Below are positions 26,459 through 35,551 of a DNA stretch of 64,000 bases, piece after piece (the stretch's first letter is position 1; every line of letters starts with the position of its first letter). This DNA comes from Hyphomicrobium sp. GTDB taxonomy: Bacteria > Pseudomonadota > Alphaproteobacteria > Rhizobiales > Hyphomicrobiaceae. The translations under genes were made by a program, and so were the position numbers. The DNA lies in the NCBI GenBank assembly GCA_021732485.1, contig JAKFUV010000008.1, forward strand, positions 1-64,000, written 5' to 3'. Below the pieces are notes generated by a model, which saw nothing but the letters and a program-made list of their open reading frames with translations, was not told where the DNA came from and did not search any database.

Positions 26459-27763
26459 ATGACTGGCACTCTTCGTCGCGTCGCCGTGCTCGGCGGAAGC
26501 CGCATTCCGTTCTGCCGCTCGAACTCGCTGTACGCCGATTTGTCGAACCTCGACATGATGTCGGCGGCGCTGAACGGCCTGGTCGATAAGTTCAACCTGA
26601 AGGGCGAGCATATCGACGAAGTGGTCGGCGGCGCGGTCGTCACGCACTCGAAGGATTTCAATCTGGCGCGTGAAGCGGTGCTGTCGACCAAGCTGGCACC
26701 GTCGACGCCAGGCGTGACGCTGATCCAGGCTTGCGGCACCAGCCTCCAGGCGGCGATGGCGTCGGGCGCCAAAATCGCCAGCGGGGAAATCGAAAGCGCC
26801 ATCGCGGTCGGATCAGATTCGACCTCGGACGCGCCGATCGTTTTTTCAAAGAAATTCGCCAAGCGGCTCGTCGATGTCGGCCAGCAAAAATCGGCTCTCG
26901 ACAAACTGAAGGTCTTCAAAGGACTGACACCCGGTGAACTGGCGCCGCAACCGCCGGCCGTATCCGAGCCGCGCACCGGCCTGTCGATGGGCCAGCATTG
27001 CGAGCTGATGGCGCAGGACTGGAAAATTCCGCGCAACGAGCAAGATCAGCTCGCCTTCGAAAGCCACAAGAAAGCGGCGCAGGCCTATGCGTCCGGTTAC
27101 ATGGATGATCTGATCGTGCCGTGTGCCGGCGTCTACCGCGACAACAATCTGCGCGAAGACATCAGTCTCGAAAAGCTGTCATCGCTCAAGAACGCTTTTG
27201 AGAGATCCGAGCGCGGCACATTGACGGCCGCCAATTCAACGCCGTTGACCGACGGCGCGTCGGCCGTGCTGCTGGCGTCGGAAGAGTGGGCCGCACAACA
27301 CGGAATTCCAGTTCTGGCCTATCTGACCTATGGCCAGCATGCCGCCAATAATTTCGTGGCCGGCGAAGGCCTGCTAATGGCGCCGACCATTGCCGTCTCG
27401 AAGATGCTCGACCGCGCCGGATTGAAGCTGCAGGATTTCGATTTCTATGAAATCCACGAAGCCTTCGCCGCGCAAGTTCTGGCGACGCTGAAAGCTTGGG
27501 AAGACCCGGATTACTGCAAGCGCTTCCTCGGCAAGGATCAGCCGCTCGGGTCGATCGACCGGTCGAAGTTGAACGTGATGGGCTCGTCGCTGGCGTTCGG
27601 CCATCCGTTCGCCGCGACCGGTGCCCGCATCGTCGCCAATCTCGCCAAGCTCTTATCGATTCATGGCGGACGCGGCTTGATTTCGGTTTGCACGGCAGGC
27701 GGCATGGGTGTCGCTGCCATCATGGAAAGTGCGAAGGCCGCAGAATCGCGAATGGCCGCATAA
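26459..27763 (+). CDS. fadI: Acetyl-CoA acyltransferase (3-ketoacyl-CoA thiolase)
   Basis: The beta subunit that cleaves 3-ketoacyl-CoA with CoA in the last step of beta-oxidation. 434 residues. The nucleophile is Cys92 in LIQACGTSLQAAM. The second catalytic set is the His in NVMGSSLAFGHPFAATGAR and the Cys in VCTAGGMGVAAI. GGAG lies eight bases before the ATG. The length and the NEHEAFA-like YEIHEAFAAQVLAT segment fit the FadI rather than the FadA subgroup. Confidence 0.96.
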   Translation: MTGTLRRVAVLGGSRIPFCRSNSLYADLSNLDMMSAALNGLVDKFNLKGEHIDEVVGGAVVTHSKDFNLAREAVLSTKLAPSTPGVTLIQACGTSLQAAMASGAKIASGEIESAIAVGSDSTSDAPIVFSKKFAKRLVDVGQQKSALDKLKVFKGLTPGELAPQPPAVSEPRTGLSMGQHCELMAQDWKIPRNEQDQLAFESHKKAAQAYASGYMDDLIVPCAGVYRDNNLREDISLEKLSSLKNAFERSERGTLTAANSTPLTDGASAVLLASEEWAAQHGIPVLAYLTYGQHAANNFVAGEGLLMAPTIAVSKMLDRAGLKLQDFDFYEIHEAFAAQVLATLKAWEDPDYCKRFLGKDQPLGSIDRSKLNVMGSSLAFGHPFAATGARIVANLAKLLSIHGGRGLISVCTAGGMGVAAIMESAKAAESRMAA

Positions 27764-27841
27764 CCCTACATCCCGGCGATCTGGGGAGACGCACCGCTCG
27801 AAATCGGCTATTTGCCTCCAGGAGATAACCGGGGGTAGAGC

Positions 27842-29155
27842 ATGGCGACACGGGACGAGCAACAGCTGGACGCGGCACGCGCGCTCGTTCGCGACGTTGC
27901 CCAAAAGCTTGATCTCAACGCCTGGGTGCGGCTTTGGGATGGCTCCCGGATACCGCTTGGAAAAGCGCCGTCCGGCCCATTCGAAATTGCCATCGCCGGG
28001 CCGGGCGTTATCGGCGCCATTTTGCGCCGCCCGTCGCTTGATACGATCATCCGTCAGTATGTCGATAAGGGCATAGATTTCACCGGCGGCACGCTCGTCG
28101 ATTTTGGCCGCGATCTGCAACACGGCAGCAAATCGCTGAAGATGCGGCCCGCAGACACGCTGCGCCTTGCCGCAAAACTTCGCCCGTTCTTCTTTGCCAA
28201 GCCGAATGCCGCCGCCGATACACAAGGCTTTCAAGGCGAGTTCACCGGCAAAAACCGCAAGACGGCTGACAACAAAGCCTTCGTGCAGTTCCACTACGAC
28301 GTATCGAACGAGTTCTACGCCACCTTTCTCGATCCCGAGATGGTCTACTCGTGCGCCTACTATACCGATTGGGCGAACGGCGTTGCTCAAGCGCAGCGCG
28401 ACAAGCTCGACATGATCTGTCGCAAGCTCCGCCTCAAACCCGGTGACAGGCTGCTGGATATCGGGTCGGGCTGGGGAGGGCTCGTATGTCATGCCGTCCA
28501 GAATTACGGCGTGACGGCGCATGGCATCACCCTGTCGCAGCGCCAGCTAGAGTTTGCCGTCGATAAGGCGAAGCGGCTGGGGCTCGACCAGAAAATCACC
28601 TTCGAGCTGACCGATTACACCAACGTCACCGGCAAGTTCGATAAGATCGCGTCGATCGGCATGTACGAACATATCGGGCTGAAGAATATTTCCACCTACA
28701 TGAGCAAAGTCCGGTCGTTGCTGGCGGATGACGGCTTGTTTCTCAACCACGCCATCTCGCGGCGCGCGCCACGCCCGCAGAAAGGCTGGTTGAAGTCGCG
28801 GATGCGGCCTGAGAAAAAAGCGATCGCAAAATACATCTTCCCGGGCGGTGAACTGGACGACATTGGCCACTCCGTTGCCGCCATGGAGCGGGCCGGCTTC
28901 GAAGTTCACGACATCGAGGGATGGCGGATGCACTACGCGCGCACGTGCCAGCTTTGGTGCGAGCGGCTGACCGAAAATCGCGAGGCTGCAATCAAGGAAG
29001 TCGGCGAGGAGAAATATCGCATCTGGGTCGCATATCTGGCCGGCGTCAGTCTCGCCTTTCATCGCGGCACATTGCGGCTGTTTCAGACGCTCGCGTCTAA
29101 ATCAGCGAAAGGGCCGACACCGCTACCGCCGACGCGCGCCGATCTCTATCGTTGA
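27842..29155 (+). CDS. cfa: Cyclopropane-fatty-acyl-phospholipid synthase
   Basis: An S-adenosylmethionine-dependent enzyme that adds a methylene across the double bond of unsaturated acyl chains in membrane phospholipids. 437 residues. The SAM site is LLDIGSGWGGLVCHAVQNYG, followed by GITLSQRQ, and the active-site region has VSNEFYATFLDPEMVYSCAYY and SIGMYEHIGLKN. A C-terminal RTCQLWCERL segment is typical. Cyclopropanation usually rises in stationary phase or under acid stress. It lies 78 bases after fadI and may share its transcript. Confidence 0.96.
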   Translation: MATRDEQQLDAARALVRDVAQKLDLNAWVRLWDGSRIPLGKAPSGPFEIAIAGPGVIGAILRRPSLDTIIRQYVDKGIDFTGGTLVDFGRDLQHGSKSLKMRPADTLRLAAKLRPFFFAKPNAAADTQGFQGEFTGKNRKTADNKAFVQFHYDVSNEFYATFLDPEMVYSCAYYTDWANGVAQAQRDKLDMICRKLRLKPGDRLLDIGSGWGGLVCHAVQNYGVTAHGITLSQRQLEFAVDKAKRLGLDQKITFELTDYTNVTGKFDKIASIGMYEHIGLKNISTYMSKVRSLLADDGLFLNHAISRRAPRPQKGWLKSRMRPEKKAIAKYIFPGGELDDIGHSVAAMERAGFEVHDIEGWRMHYARTCQLWCERLTENREAAIKEVGEEKYRIWVAYLAGVSLAFHRGTLRLFQTLASKSAKGPTPLPPTRADLYR

Positions 29156-29207
29156 CGGCGTTATCGTCGAACGGATGGCAATCGTCACCAACCGCCGCGC
29201 CATTCGC

Positions 29208-29651
29208 CTATCTCTTGCCGCGCGCCAAATGCGTTTCGCAACGCAAGCGAATCTCCTCCAATTCAGAGAGGCTGTGGGCGATATCCTCGCGCTTGCTTTC
29301 AAGCTCGCGGACGGCTGATTCGACTTTTCCGAGTAACAGCCTGGTCTGAGCCAGTTGACCGGGGTCGGTATCGTACAGCGCCAGATATTCGCCGACATCC
29401 TCGACAGTAAATCCCAGATTGCGGCCGCGCAGAATGATCATCAGCCGTGCCCGGTCACGCTTGCTGTAGCGGCGTGTTGTGCCGATGCGTTCGGGATTGA
29501 TCAGCCCGCGGCTTTCGTAAAAGCGGATAGTCCGGGTCGTGATGTCGAATTCGGCGGCGAGATCGGAGATGGTAAACGTTTCACGAACCGCCAGCGCGCT
29601 GGCGTCAGTTGGGCTTTCGATCGATCTCGTGGCGTCACGCTTTGTGCTCAT
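29208..29651 (-). CDS. MerR-family regulator, LiuR-like
   Basis: A 147-residue regulator. The winged helix-turn-helix (FTISDLAAEFDITTRTIRFYESRGLINPER) occupies residues 26-56 after an unusual polar leader. A long C-terminal coiled coil (TRLLLGKVESAVRELESKREDIAHSLSELEEIRLRCE) mediates dimerisation. There is no Cys-based metal site. The closest subgroup I recall is LiuR, which controls branched-chain amino-acid and fatty acyl-CoA catabolism. It starts five bases after the fadD stop, so it is cotranscribed with the ligase and may control it and the divergent or adjacent fad genes. Confidence 0.9.
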   Translation of the reverse strand: MSTKRDATRSIESPTDASALAVRETFTISDLAAEFDITTRTIRFYESRGLINPERIGTTRRYSKRDRARLMIILRGRNLGFTVEDVGEYLALYDTDPGQLAQTRLLLGKVESAVRELESKREDIAHSLSELEEIRLRCETHLARGKR

Positions 29652-29656
29652 ACCGC

Positions 29657-31429
29657 CTAGTTACGCTTCGCTTCTTCCGCCGCAAGCTCTTTTTTGGATA
29701 ATTTGCCAATCATGGTCTTGGGCAATTCGTCGCGAAACTCGATCGCGGCCGGCATCTCGATTTTAGAAATCTTCGGCTCAAGATGTTTGAGAATGTCGGC
29801 AGCCGTCGCCGTCATTCCAGGTTTGAGTTTGATGAACGCCTTGGGCGCTTCGCCGCGATAGGTGTCCTTGATACCGATCACGGTGACCTCCGCAACCGAG
29901 GGATGCTGGTAGATGGCTTCTTCGATGCGGCGCGGGTAGACGTTGAAGCCCGAGCAAATGATCAAATCCTTGATCCGGTCGACGATGGAGAAGAAACCAT
30001 ATTCGTCCATGATGGCCACGTCGCCGGTGCGCAAGAATTTGCCGAGGAATTGCTGCTCGGTTTCGGCCGGCTTGTTCCAGTAGCCTTTCATCACTTGTGG
30101 ACCGGTTGCGCATAATTCGCCGCGCTCGCCTCGCGGCACTTCTTTGCTCGGATCTTCGAGATCTCGCAGCGAAATGACCGTGCCGGGGACCGGCGGTCCG
30201 ATCGAACCGGGCACGACAAGGCCGTGCACCGGATTGCAGGTGAGCACAGGCGAGGCTTCCGACAATCCATAGCCTTCACAGACGTGGCAGCCGGTCAGTG
30301 CTTCGAAGCGTTGCTTGATTTCCAAGGGCAGCGGCGCGCCGCCGGAGATGCAAAATCTCAGCGACGACAGGTTGTAGGATTTCACTTTCGGATAATTGAG
30401 CATCGCCGTGAAGATCGTCGGCACCGCCGGCATCATCGTCGGCTTGAGCTTGTGGATCAGCTTCAAAGCGTCGACGAGTTGGAAGCGCGGCATCAAGATG
30501 ATCTGTGCCGCTTTTGAGATTCCGAGGTTCATCACCACCGTCATGGCGAAGACGTGAAACAGCGGCAGTGCGCCAAGCACGCGCTCTTGGCCCGGCACCA
30601 GGTCAGAGGCCCAAGTGTCGATCTGAATGGTGTTGGCGTAAAGATTTGCGTGCGTCAGCATGGCGCCTTTCGGCGTCCCGGTCGTCCCGCCGGTGTATTG
30701 CAGCACTGCGACATCTTCGATCGGGTCGATGGCAACAGGTGCCATCCGGTCTGTGGTGGTGGCCAAAGCGCGGCCATCGACAATGCGATCCTTGATGGCA
30801 GAGCCCGCGATGTTGGCCAGCTCTTTGCGCTTGAACAGGCCAAACAGCTTGGCTTTGAGACTGGGCAGCACGTCGACGAACGGTACGACGATCGTCCGCT
30901 CCAGCACGTTGGCCGCCACCAGTTGTTCAACCTTATTGAACAGAATGGCGAGGTCATGGGTGACCATGAAACGCGTTTCACTGTCGCGGACTTGGAAGGT
31001 CAATTCTTCGATCGTGTACAGCGGGTTGAAATTGACCACCGTGCCGCCAGCTTTCAGAATGGCGTAATAGAACACGACAAACGTTGGCGTATTGGGCAGG
31101 AATAGGCCGACCTTGGTGCCCTTGGTAACGCCGGCAATCTGCAGTCCTGCCGCAACCCGATCGATCTCGGCGGCCAACTGCCCATACGTTGTTGTCCGCC
31201 CGAGAAATGTCAGCGCTGGGTTGTTTGGAAACAGGCGCGCGGCACGTGCGACCAGTGCGTGCAACGGCTCCGGGGTCAATTCCATTTGCCAGGAGATGCC
31301 GTCGGGATAGTTGGCCATCCACGGATAATCGCCGCCGGGGCTCGTCTCGCTGCTGCCCGCTGCGGCAATTTCAACCGGCTGATGCGCCATGGCGGCGCTT
31401 TGACCGCTGGCGGCCTCTGTCTTGGTCAT
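29657..31429 (-). CDS. fadD: Long-chain-fatty-acid--CoA ligase
   Basis: A 590-residue AMP-forming acyl-CoA synthetase that activates fatty acids as they enter the cell. The P-loop-like motif is YTGGTTGTPKGAMLTH, the adenylate-binding motif GYGLSEASP, then RTGDVAIMDEYGFFSIVDRIKDLIICSGFNVYP, and the catalytic Lys region PKTMIGKLSKKEL at the C-terminus. It supplies substrates to the nearby fadE-fadJ-fadI genes. The start at 31429 lacks a strong ribosome-binding site, and a start a few codons inside is possible. Confidence 0.95.
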   Translation of the reverse strand: MTKTEAASGQSAAMAHQPVEIAAAGSSETSPGGDYPWMANYPDGISWQMELTPEPLHALVARAARLFPNNPALTFLGRTTTYGQLAAEIDRVAAGLQIAGVTKGTKVGLFLPNTPTFVVFYYAILKAGGTVVNFNPLYTIEELTFQVRDSETRFMVTHDLAILFNKVEQLVAANVLERTIVVPFVDVLPSLKAKLFGLFKRKELANIAGSAIKDRIVDGRALATTTDRMAPVAIDPIEDVAVLQYTGGTTGTPKGAMLTHANLYANTIQIDTWASDLVPGQERVLGALPLFHVFAMTVVMNLGISKAAQIILMPRFQLVDALKLIHKLKPTMMPAVPTIFTAMLNYPKVKSYNLSSLRFCISGGAPLPLEIKQRFEALTGCHVCEGYGLSEASPVLTCNPVHGLVVPGSIGPPVPGTVISLRDLEDPSKEVPRGERGELCATGPQVMKGYWNKPAETEQQFLGKFLRTGDVAIMDEYGFFSIVDRIKDLIICSGFNVYPRRIEEAIYQHPSVAEVTVIGIKDTYRGEAPKAFIKLKPGMTATAADILKHLEPKISKIEMPAAIEFRDELPKTMIGKLSKKELAAEEAKRN

Positions 31430-31855
31430 GGCAAATTCAATCCGCTCAAATCAGACACTTATGCCTCCGTCAGTATTTAGCCCGGTTCCGTCGCCGTCTC
31501 CGCCATACCGAGCCGCAAGCGCCGCGTGGCCCAAGCTGCACCCCGAACCGGTGCTGCTCAGATCACACCAATCAGGCGCCGGTTCGGCCGAATGGTCGAG
31601 ATTGTCGCAGATTGAACAACTTTTCGGCGTTGAAGGCCAGTCCCGGAACACGCACTAACCAAGTGTTGATTATTTTGATGCGAGACGAGGGGTTTAGGGT
31701 CGGCCCAGAGTTTCGGCACGACTGAGGAAGATCGATAGACTTGATCGCGGTTTAAGGATATCAGCCCGCGCTGCTTGCCGTAGACACTGTATTCAACTAG
31801 GTAGAAGCCAAGCATAACGGGCCTATCGCGGGTTTCGCGAAGGTGGGAGAGGCAT
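31430..31855. other. Intergenic region between fadD and acyl carrier protein
   Basis: About 425 bases between divergent genes. It should contain both promoters. A weak candidate for the rightward gene is TTGCCG (31780-31785) with a TAGGTA 17 bases downstream (31803-31808). No gene, RNA or hairpin of note was identified, and frames here have codon use unlike the neighbours. Confidence 0.4.
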
Positions 31856-32125
31856 ATGGACGACGTCGCGACGAAGATTACAGACATTTTGAAGAAGCAC
31901 ATGAAGGAACCGCGCGACGACATCTCGCCCGACACGGCGCTGACTGACCTCAAGATTGAGTCGCTCGATCTCGCCATGATCGTATTCGACATCGAAGACG
32001 GCTTCGGCATCGAAATTCCCTACAACGCCAATGAAGATGTCGAAGACTTCAAGACCGTCGGGTCAGTCGTCGAACGCGTCAAATCGTTGATCGCAGCCAA
32101 AGGCGCATCCGCCGCCAAGGCATAA
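31856..32125 (+). CDS. Acyl carrier protein, specialised type
   Basis: An 89-residue acyl carrier protein. The phosphopantetheine attachment site is Ser36 in LKIESLDLAMIVFDIEDGFGIEIP. The usual Asp before the Ser is Glu here (ESL rather than DSL). A poly-Ala/Lys tail follows the last helix. It differs from housekeeping AcpP and lies 166 bases upstream of a dedicated ketosynthase, an arrangement like nodF-nodE, where the pair makes an unusual acyl chain. GGGAGAGG precedes the ATG. The actual product is unknown. Confidence 0.92.
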   Translation: MDDVATKITDILKKHMKEPRDDISPDTALTDLKIESLDLAMIVFDIEDGFGIEIPYNANEDVEDFKTVGSVVERVKSLIAAKGASAAKA

Positions 32126-32291
32126 AACGGTTGCCGGATCGGTGCCCCGCTTCGGGCTAAAGTTGCGGCATGAAGCCATGCGACGCTTGCTATGGCTGCG
32201 CGCTGGAACTGCGCATCATCGAGGCGTGGTGGTCCTTCGCACAACTGTCACGCCGCAGGATCAGCCCGCAGGAAAAGGATGAGTACGTCGT

Positions 32292-33536
32292 ATGGCCAAA
32301 CAAAAATCCGGTCGCCGCGTTGTTGTGACCGGACTGGGAACCGTCACCCCCATCGGTACGACAGTGGCGGAATTCTGGGACGGCCTGAAGGCTGGTAAAT
32401 CCGGCGTCAGTGAAATCGAAGGCTTTCCGCGCGAAGACCTGAAAATTTTGATCGCCGCGCAGATCAAGAACTTCGATCACAAAGCCCGCCTCAAGCACTT
32501 CAAGCGCGACCGGATTATTTCGCTCGCCGATCGCTATTCATGGTTTGCAGCAGTGGCCGCCGACGAAGCCGTGCGCATGGCTGGCCTCGAAATGCCGATC
32601 GCCGACCCGTATCGCTCCGCCTGCATCATCGGCTCCGGCGCTGGTGGTTTGGTGACCTTCGAAACGGCATACCGCGATCTCTTCATCGAGAAGAAAAAAG
32701 CAACCCATCCCTTGACGCTGTTGCGCATCATCGGATCGTCCGCCGCAGCCCACGTCGGCATTGAATTCGGCGTCAAAGGACCAACGTTCGCCACCTGCTC
32801 GGCCTGCTCGACGGCCAGCCACGCGATCGGCTTAGCGCGCGATTACATCCGCGACGGCATGGTCGATGTGGCGATCGCCGGGGCGTCTGAATCGGTCATC
32901 AATTACGGCACGATGAAAGCCTGGCAGGCGCTGCACGTTCTGTCGCCTGAAGGCTGCTTTCCGTTCGCCAAAAAGCGTAACGGTACGGTTCTCGCCGAAG
33001 GCGCCGGCATCTTGGTGCTCGAAAGCTACGAGCACGCCAAGGACCGCGGTGCCACCATTCTCGCCGAGCTCAGCGGCTTCGGCATGGCATCCGACAGCCA
33101 GGACATGGTCAAGCCGACCGTCGAAGGCCCGAGCGTGGCTATGCGGAACGCGCTTGACGACGCCGGCATTGGCCCAGGCGACATCGACTACCTCAATGCC
33201 CATGGGACCGCCACCGCCGACAACGACATCAACGAAACTAAAGCCATCAAGGCGGTGTTCAATTCGCACGCCGAGAAGCTCGCCATTTCATCAACCAAGT
33301 CGATGCACGGTCATCCGCTTGGCGCTGGCGGCGGCATTGAGGCGGTTGCCTGCATCAAGGCGATGCAGCACGGCTGGGTGCCGCCGACGATCGGGCTCGA
33401 CGAGCCAGGCGAGGGCTGTGACCTCGATTACATTCCAAATGTCGGCCGCGACAAAAAAGTCACCTACGCGATGTCGAACTCGTTCGCTTTCGGTGGGCTG
33501 AACGCCGTGCTGGTTTTCGGGCCACCGCCAGCCTGA
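32292..33536 (+). CDS. Beta-ketoacyl-ACP synthase, FabF/NodE-like
   Basis: A 414-residue condensing enzyme with a complete active site: Cys172 in ATCSACSTASHAIG, His304 in NAHGTATADND and the Lys336/His341 pair in TKSMHGHPLGAGGG. It elongates acyl chains carried on an ACP, presumably the one encoded just upstream. The sequence is divergent from housekeeping FabF, for example with an insertion YRDLFIEKKKATHPLTLLRI. No other fatty-acid synthesis genes follow, so the pair probably diverts intermediates from the main pathway into a special lipid. Confidence 0.94.
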   Translation: MAKQKSGRRVVVTGLGTVTPIGTTVAEFWDGLKAGKSGVSEIEGFPREDLKILIAAQIKNFDHKARLKHFKRDRIISLADRYSWFAAVAADEAVRMAGLEMPIADPYRSACIIGSGAGGLVTFETAYRDLFIEKKKATHPLTLLRIIGSSAAAHVGIEFGVKGPTFATCSACSTASHAIGLARDYIRDGMVDVAIAGASESVINYGTMKAWQALHVLSPEGCFPFAKKRNGTVLAEGAGILVLESYEHAKDRGATILAELSGFGMASDSQDMVKPTVEGPSVAMRNALDDAGIGPGDIDYLNAHGTATADNDINETKAIKAVFNSHAEKLAISSTKSMHGHPLGAGGGIEAVACIKAMQHGWVPPTIGLDEPGEGCDLDYIPNVGRDKKVTYAMSNSFAFGGLNAVLVFGPPPA

Positions 33537-33780
33537 TCGTTTGTCTGTCGACCAGTTGATTGCGCGCGGCGGTTTGCTTTTGCTGACATCGTGGATTGGG
33601 GTAGCAAAGCTGTTCCGCTCGCGCGGTCGCGAAACCCGGCGCAGCACTTAAGAACGAGGCCGAAGCCGCACACTGCGCCCTTGAACTCCACTTTCGCGAA
33701 TGAGATGATCGTCGCGACTGTAGAGCTGGCGCGTTACGCCCAAGGTCTGCGGCGTGTTGCAATGTGTGGGGTACGCTTCG

Positions 33781-34161
33781 ATGCGCTCAGTCGTCATTCG
33801 TGCCGGGTCGGTTGAGGTTCGCGCGCGGTTGCGCGACACGCCCACCGCCGAGCGAATTTGGGCGGCCCTGCCGATCCAGGCGATGGCACGCACGTGGGGC
33901 GAAGAAGTTTATTTCGATGCCCGAGTCAGTTCCGCCGTCGAGCCTGACGCGTGCGTGGTCGTGAAAGCCGGCGAGATTGCCTTCTGGCCCGAAGGCGACG
34001 CCATCACCATCGGCTTTGGGCCAACGCCGCTGTCGCGCAGCCGGTCCGAAATCCGCCTCGCCAGCCCATGCAACATCTGGGCAGAAGCCATCGACGATGT
34101 TCGTTTGCTGAAATCGGTGCATCCCGGCACCGACATCATGGTCAGCAAAGCCGAGAACTAA
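33781..34161 (+). CDS. Cyclophilin-like fold protein (TM1367/DUF3830-like)
   Basis: 126 residues from the ATG at 33781. The pattern VRARLRDTPTAERIWAALPIQAMARTWGEEVYFDA, then AFWPEGDAITIGFGPTP and SPCNIWAEAIDDVRLLKSV, matches the small cyclophilin-like superfamily whose members have the beta-barrel of peptidyl-prolyl isomerases but no shown isomerase activity. Cytoplasmic. The preceding nine in-frame codons are not needed. It stands between the ketosynthase and lldD-like genes without tight linkage. Confidence 0.82.
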   Translation: MRSVVIRAGSVEVRARLRDTPTAERIWAALPIQAMARTWGEEVYFDARVSSAVEPDACVVVKAGEIAFWPEGDAITIGFGPTPLSRSRSEIRLASPCNIWAEAIDDVRLLKSVHPGTDIMVSKAEN

Positions 34162-34277
34162 TCCGCGAGCGCCGATTTAATGGAATGAGATCGGCGCTCC
34201 AACGTTTTGCTTTGTCGCATTTTCTGACGACGAACCGGAATCCACGTCGTCGGAAAATGCTCCAGCATGTAGAGCCG

Positions 34278-35414
34278 ATGACGACGGTTGCTTGCATCGA
34301 AGATCTGCGCCGCATCGCCCACAGCCGCGTGCCGCGCGACTTTATGGATTATTTTGAATCCGGCTCTTACTCTGAGCAAACGCTGCGCCTCAATCGTGAC
34401 GACTTACAGCGCCTGCTGTTGCAGCCGCGCGTTCTCGCCGACGTCGCACAGCGCAGCCAGACGACGACGATGGCCGGTCAAAGTGTGTCGATGCCGATTG
34501 CGCTGGCCCCGATCGGAATGTCGGGCATGGCCTATCAGGATGGCGAAATCCATGCCTGCCGGGCCGCTGAGGTCGCCGGCATTCCGTATATTCTCAGCAC
34601 GATGTCGATTTGCTCGATCGAGGATGTCGCCGCAGCCGTCAGTAAACCGTTTTGGTTTCAGCTCTACGTCATGAAGGATCGCGGCTTCGTCCGCGAACTG
34701 ATCCAGCGGGCGATTGCCGCAAAATGCAGTGCCTTGGTCTTGACGGTCGATCTGCAGGTCCTTGGCCAGCGCCATCGCGATCTCAAAAACGGTTTGTCGG
34801 TTCCACCCGAGCTCAGGCTCGGTACTGTCTTGCGCATCGCCGCGCGTCCGCGCTGGGCGCTCGGCGTGCTCGGCGGTAAGCGCAAGACGTTCGGAAATAT
34901 CGACGGTCGCATCGCCGGCATGGATGGCGTGCGCTCGCTGTCGCAGTGGACCGCGCAGCAATTCGATCAGGCATTGAGCTGGGACGATGTGGACTGGGTG
35001 CGCGGTTTGTGGCCCGGCCCGTTGATCCTAAAAGGGATCATGGACGAAGATGATGCGCGTCGCGCCGTCACGAGCGGCGCCACCGCGCTTGTCGTGTCCA
35101 ACCACGGCGGCCGCCAACTCGACGGCGCGCCCTCGTCGATTTCGGTTCTGCCTCGCATCGCCGATGCCGTCGGCAGCGATATTGAAGTCCTGTTCGATGG
35201 TGGCATTCGCTCAGGGCAAGACGTCATGCGGGCGCTGGCGCTTGGAGCGCGGGGATGTTTGCTCGGCCGCGCCTACGTCTACGGTTTGTGCGTCGACGGC
35301 GGAGCCGGCGTGCGTCGCGCGATCGAGATCATTCGCAGCGAACTCGACGTCACCATGGCCCTGACCGGCGTGCGCACCATCGCCGGCATCGATCGGCGTG
35401 TGATCGTCGATTGA
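34278..35414 (+). CDS. FMN-dependent alpha-hydroxyacid dehydrogenase (LldD-like)
   Basis: 378 residues of the L-lactate dehydrogenase/glycolate oxidase family, which oxidises L-2-hydroxyacids using FMN. Evidence: PIALAPIGMSGMAYQDGEIHACRAAEVAGIPYILSTMS, WFQLYVMKDRG, LTVDLQVLGQRHRD, the catalytic VVSNHGGRQLDGAPSS, and the phosphate-binding FDGGIRSGQDVMRALALGARGCLLGR. Substrate specificity (lactate, mandelate or other) is not decided. The ATG at 34278 gives the usual family length, and an ATG seven codons upstream is in frame. Confidence 0.93.
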   Translation: MTTVACIEDLRRIAHSRVPRDFMDYFESGSYSEQTLRLNRDDLQRLLLQPRVLADVAQRSQTTTMAGQSVSMPIALAPIGMSGMAYQDGEIHACRAAEVAGIPYILSTMSICSIEDVAAAVSKPFWFQLYVMKDRGFVRELIQRAIAAKCSALVLTVDLQVLGQRHRDLKNGLSVPPELRLGTVLRIAARPRWALGVLGGKRKTFGNIDGRIAGMDGVRSLSQWTAQQFDQALSWDDVDWVRGLWPGPLILKGIMDEDDARRAVTSGATALVVSNHGGRQLDGAPSSISVLPRIADAVGSDIEVLFDGGIRSGQDVMRALALGARGCLLGRAYVYGLCVDGGAGVRRAIEIIRSELDVTMALTGVRTIAGIDRRVIVD

Positions 35415-35551
35415 CAACGGCCATCGGCTCGACTGCAGCGAGGCTTGCGACGCGGTCGCAGCGACAACCTCAAGACCCGGAATTGTATTGCGCCCACTGC
35501 GCTCCCACATCGGCTTGGAACGAATAACCCTCGACGTGAGTTTACCGCGCT

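Noticed and set aside
32170..32328. 52-codon frame with a CxxCxxC motif between the ACP and ketosynthase genes
   Set aside because: It has no ribosome-binding site, runs 37 bases into the ketosynthase gene in another frame, and its codon use is not clearly coding.
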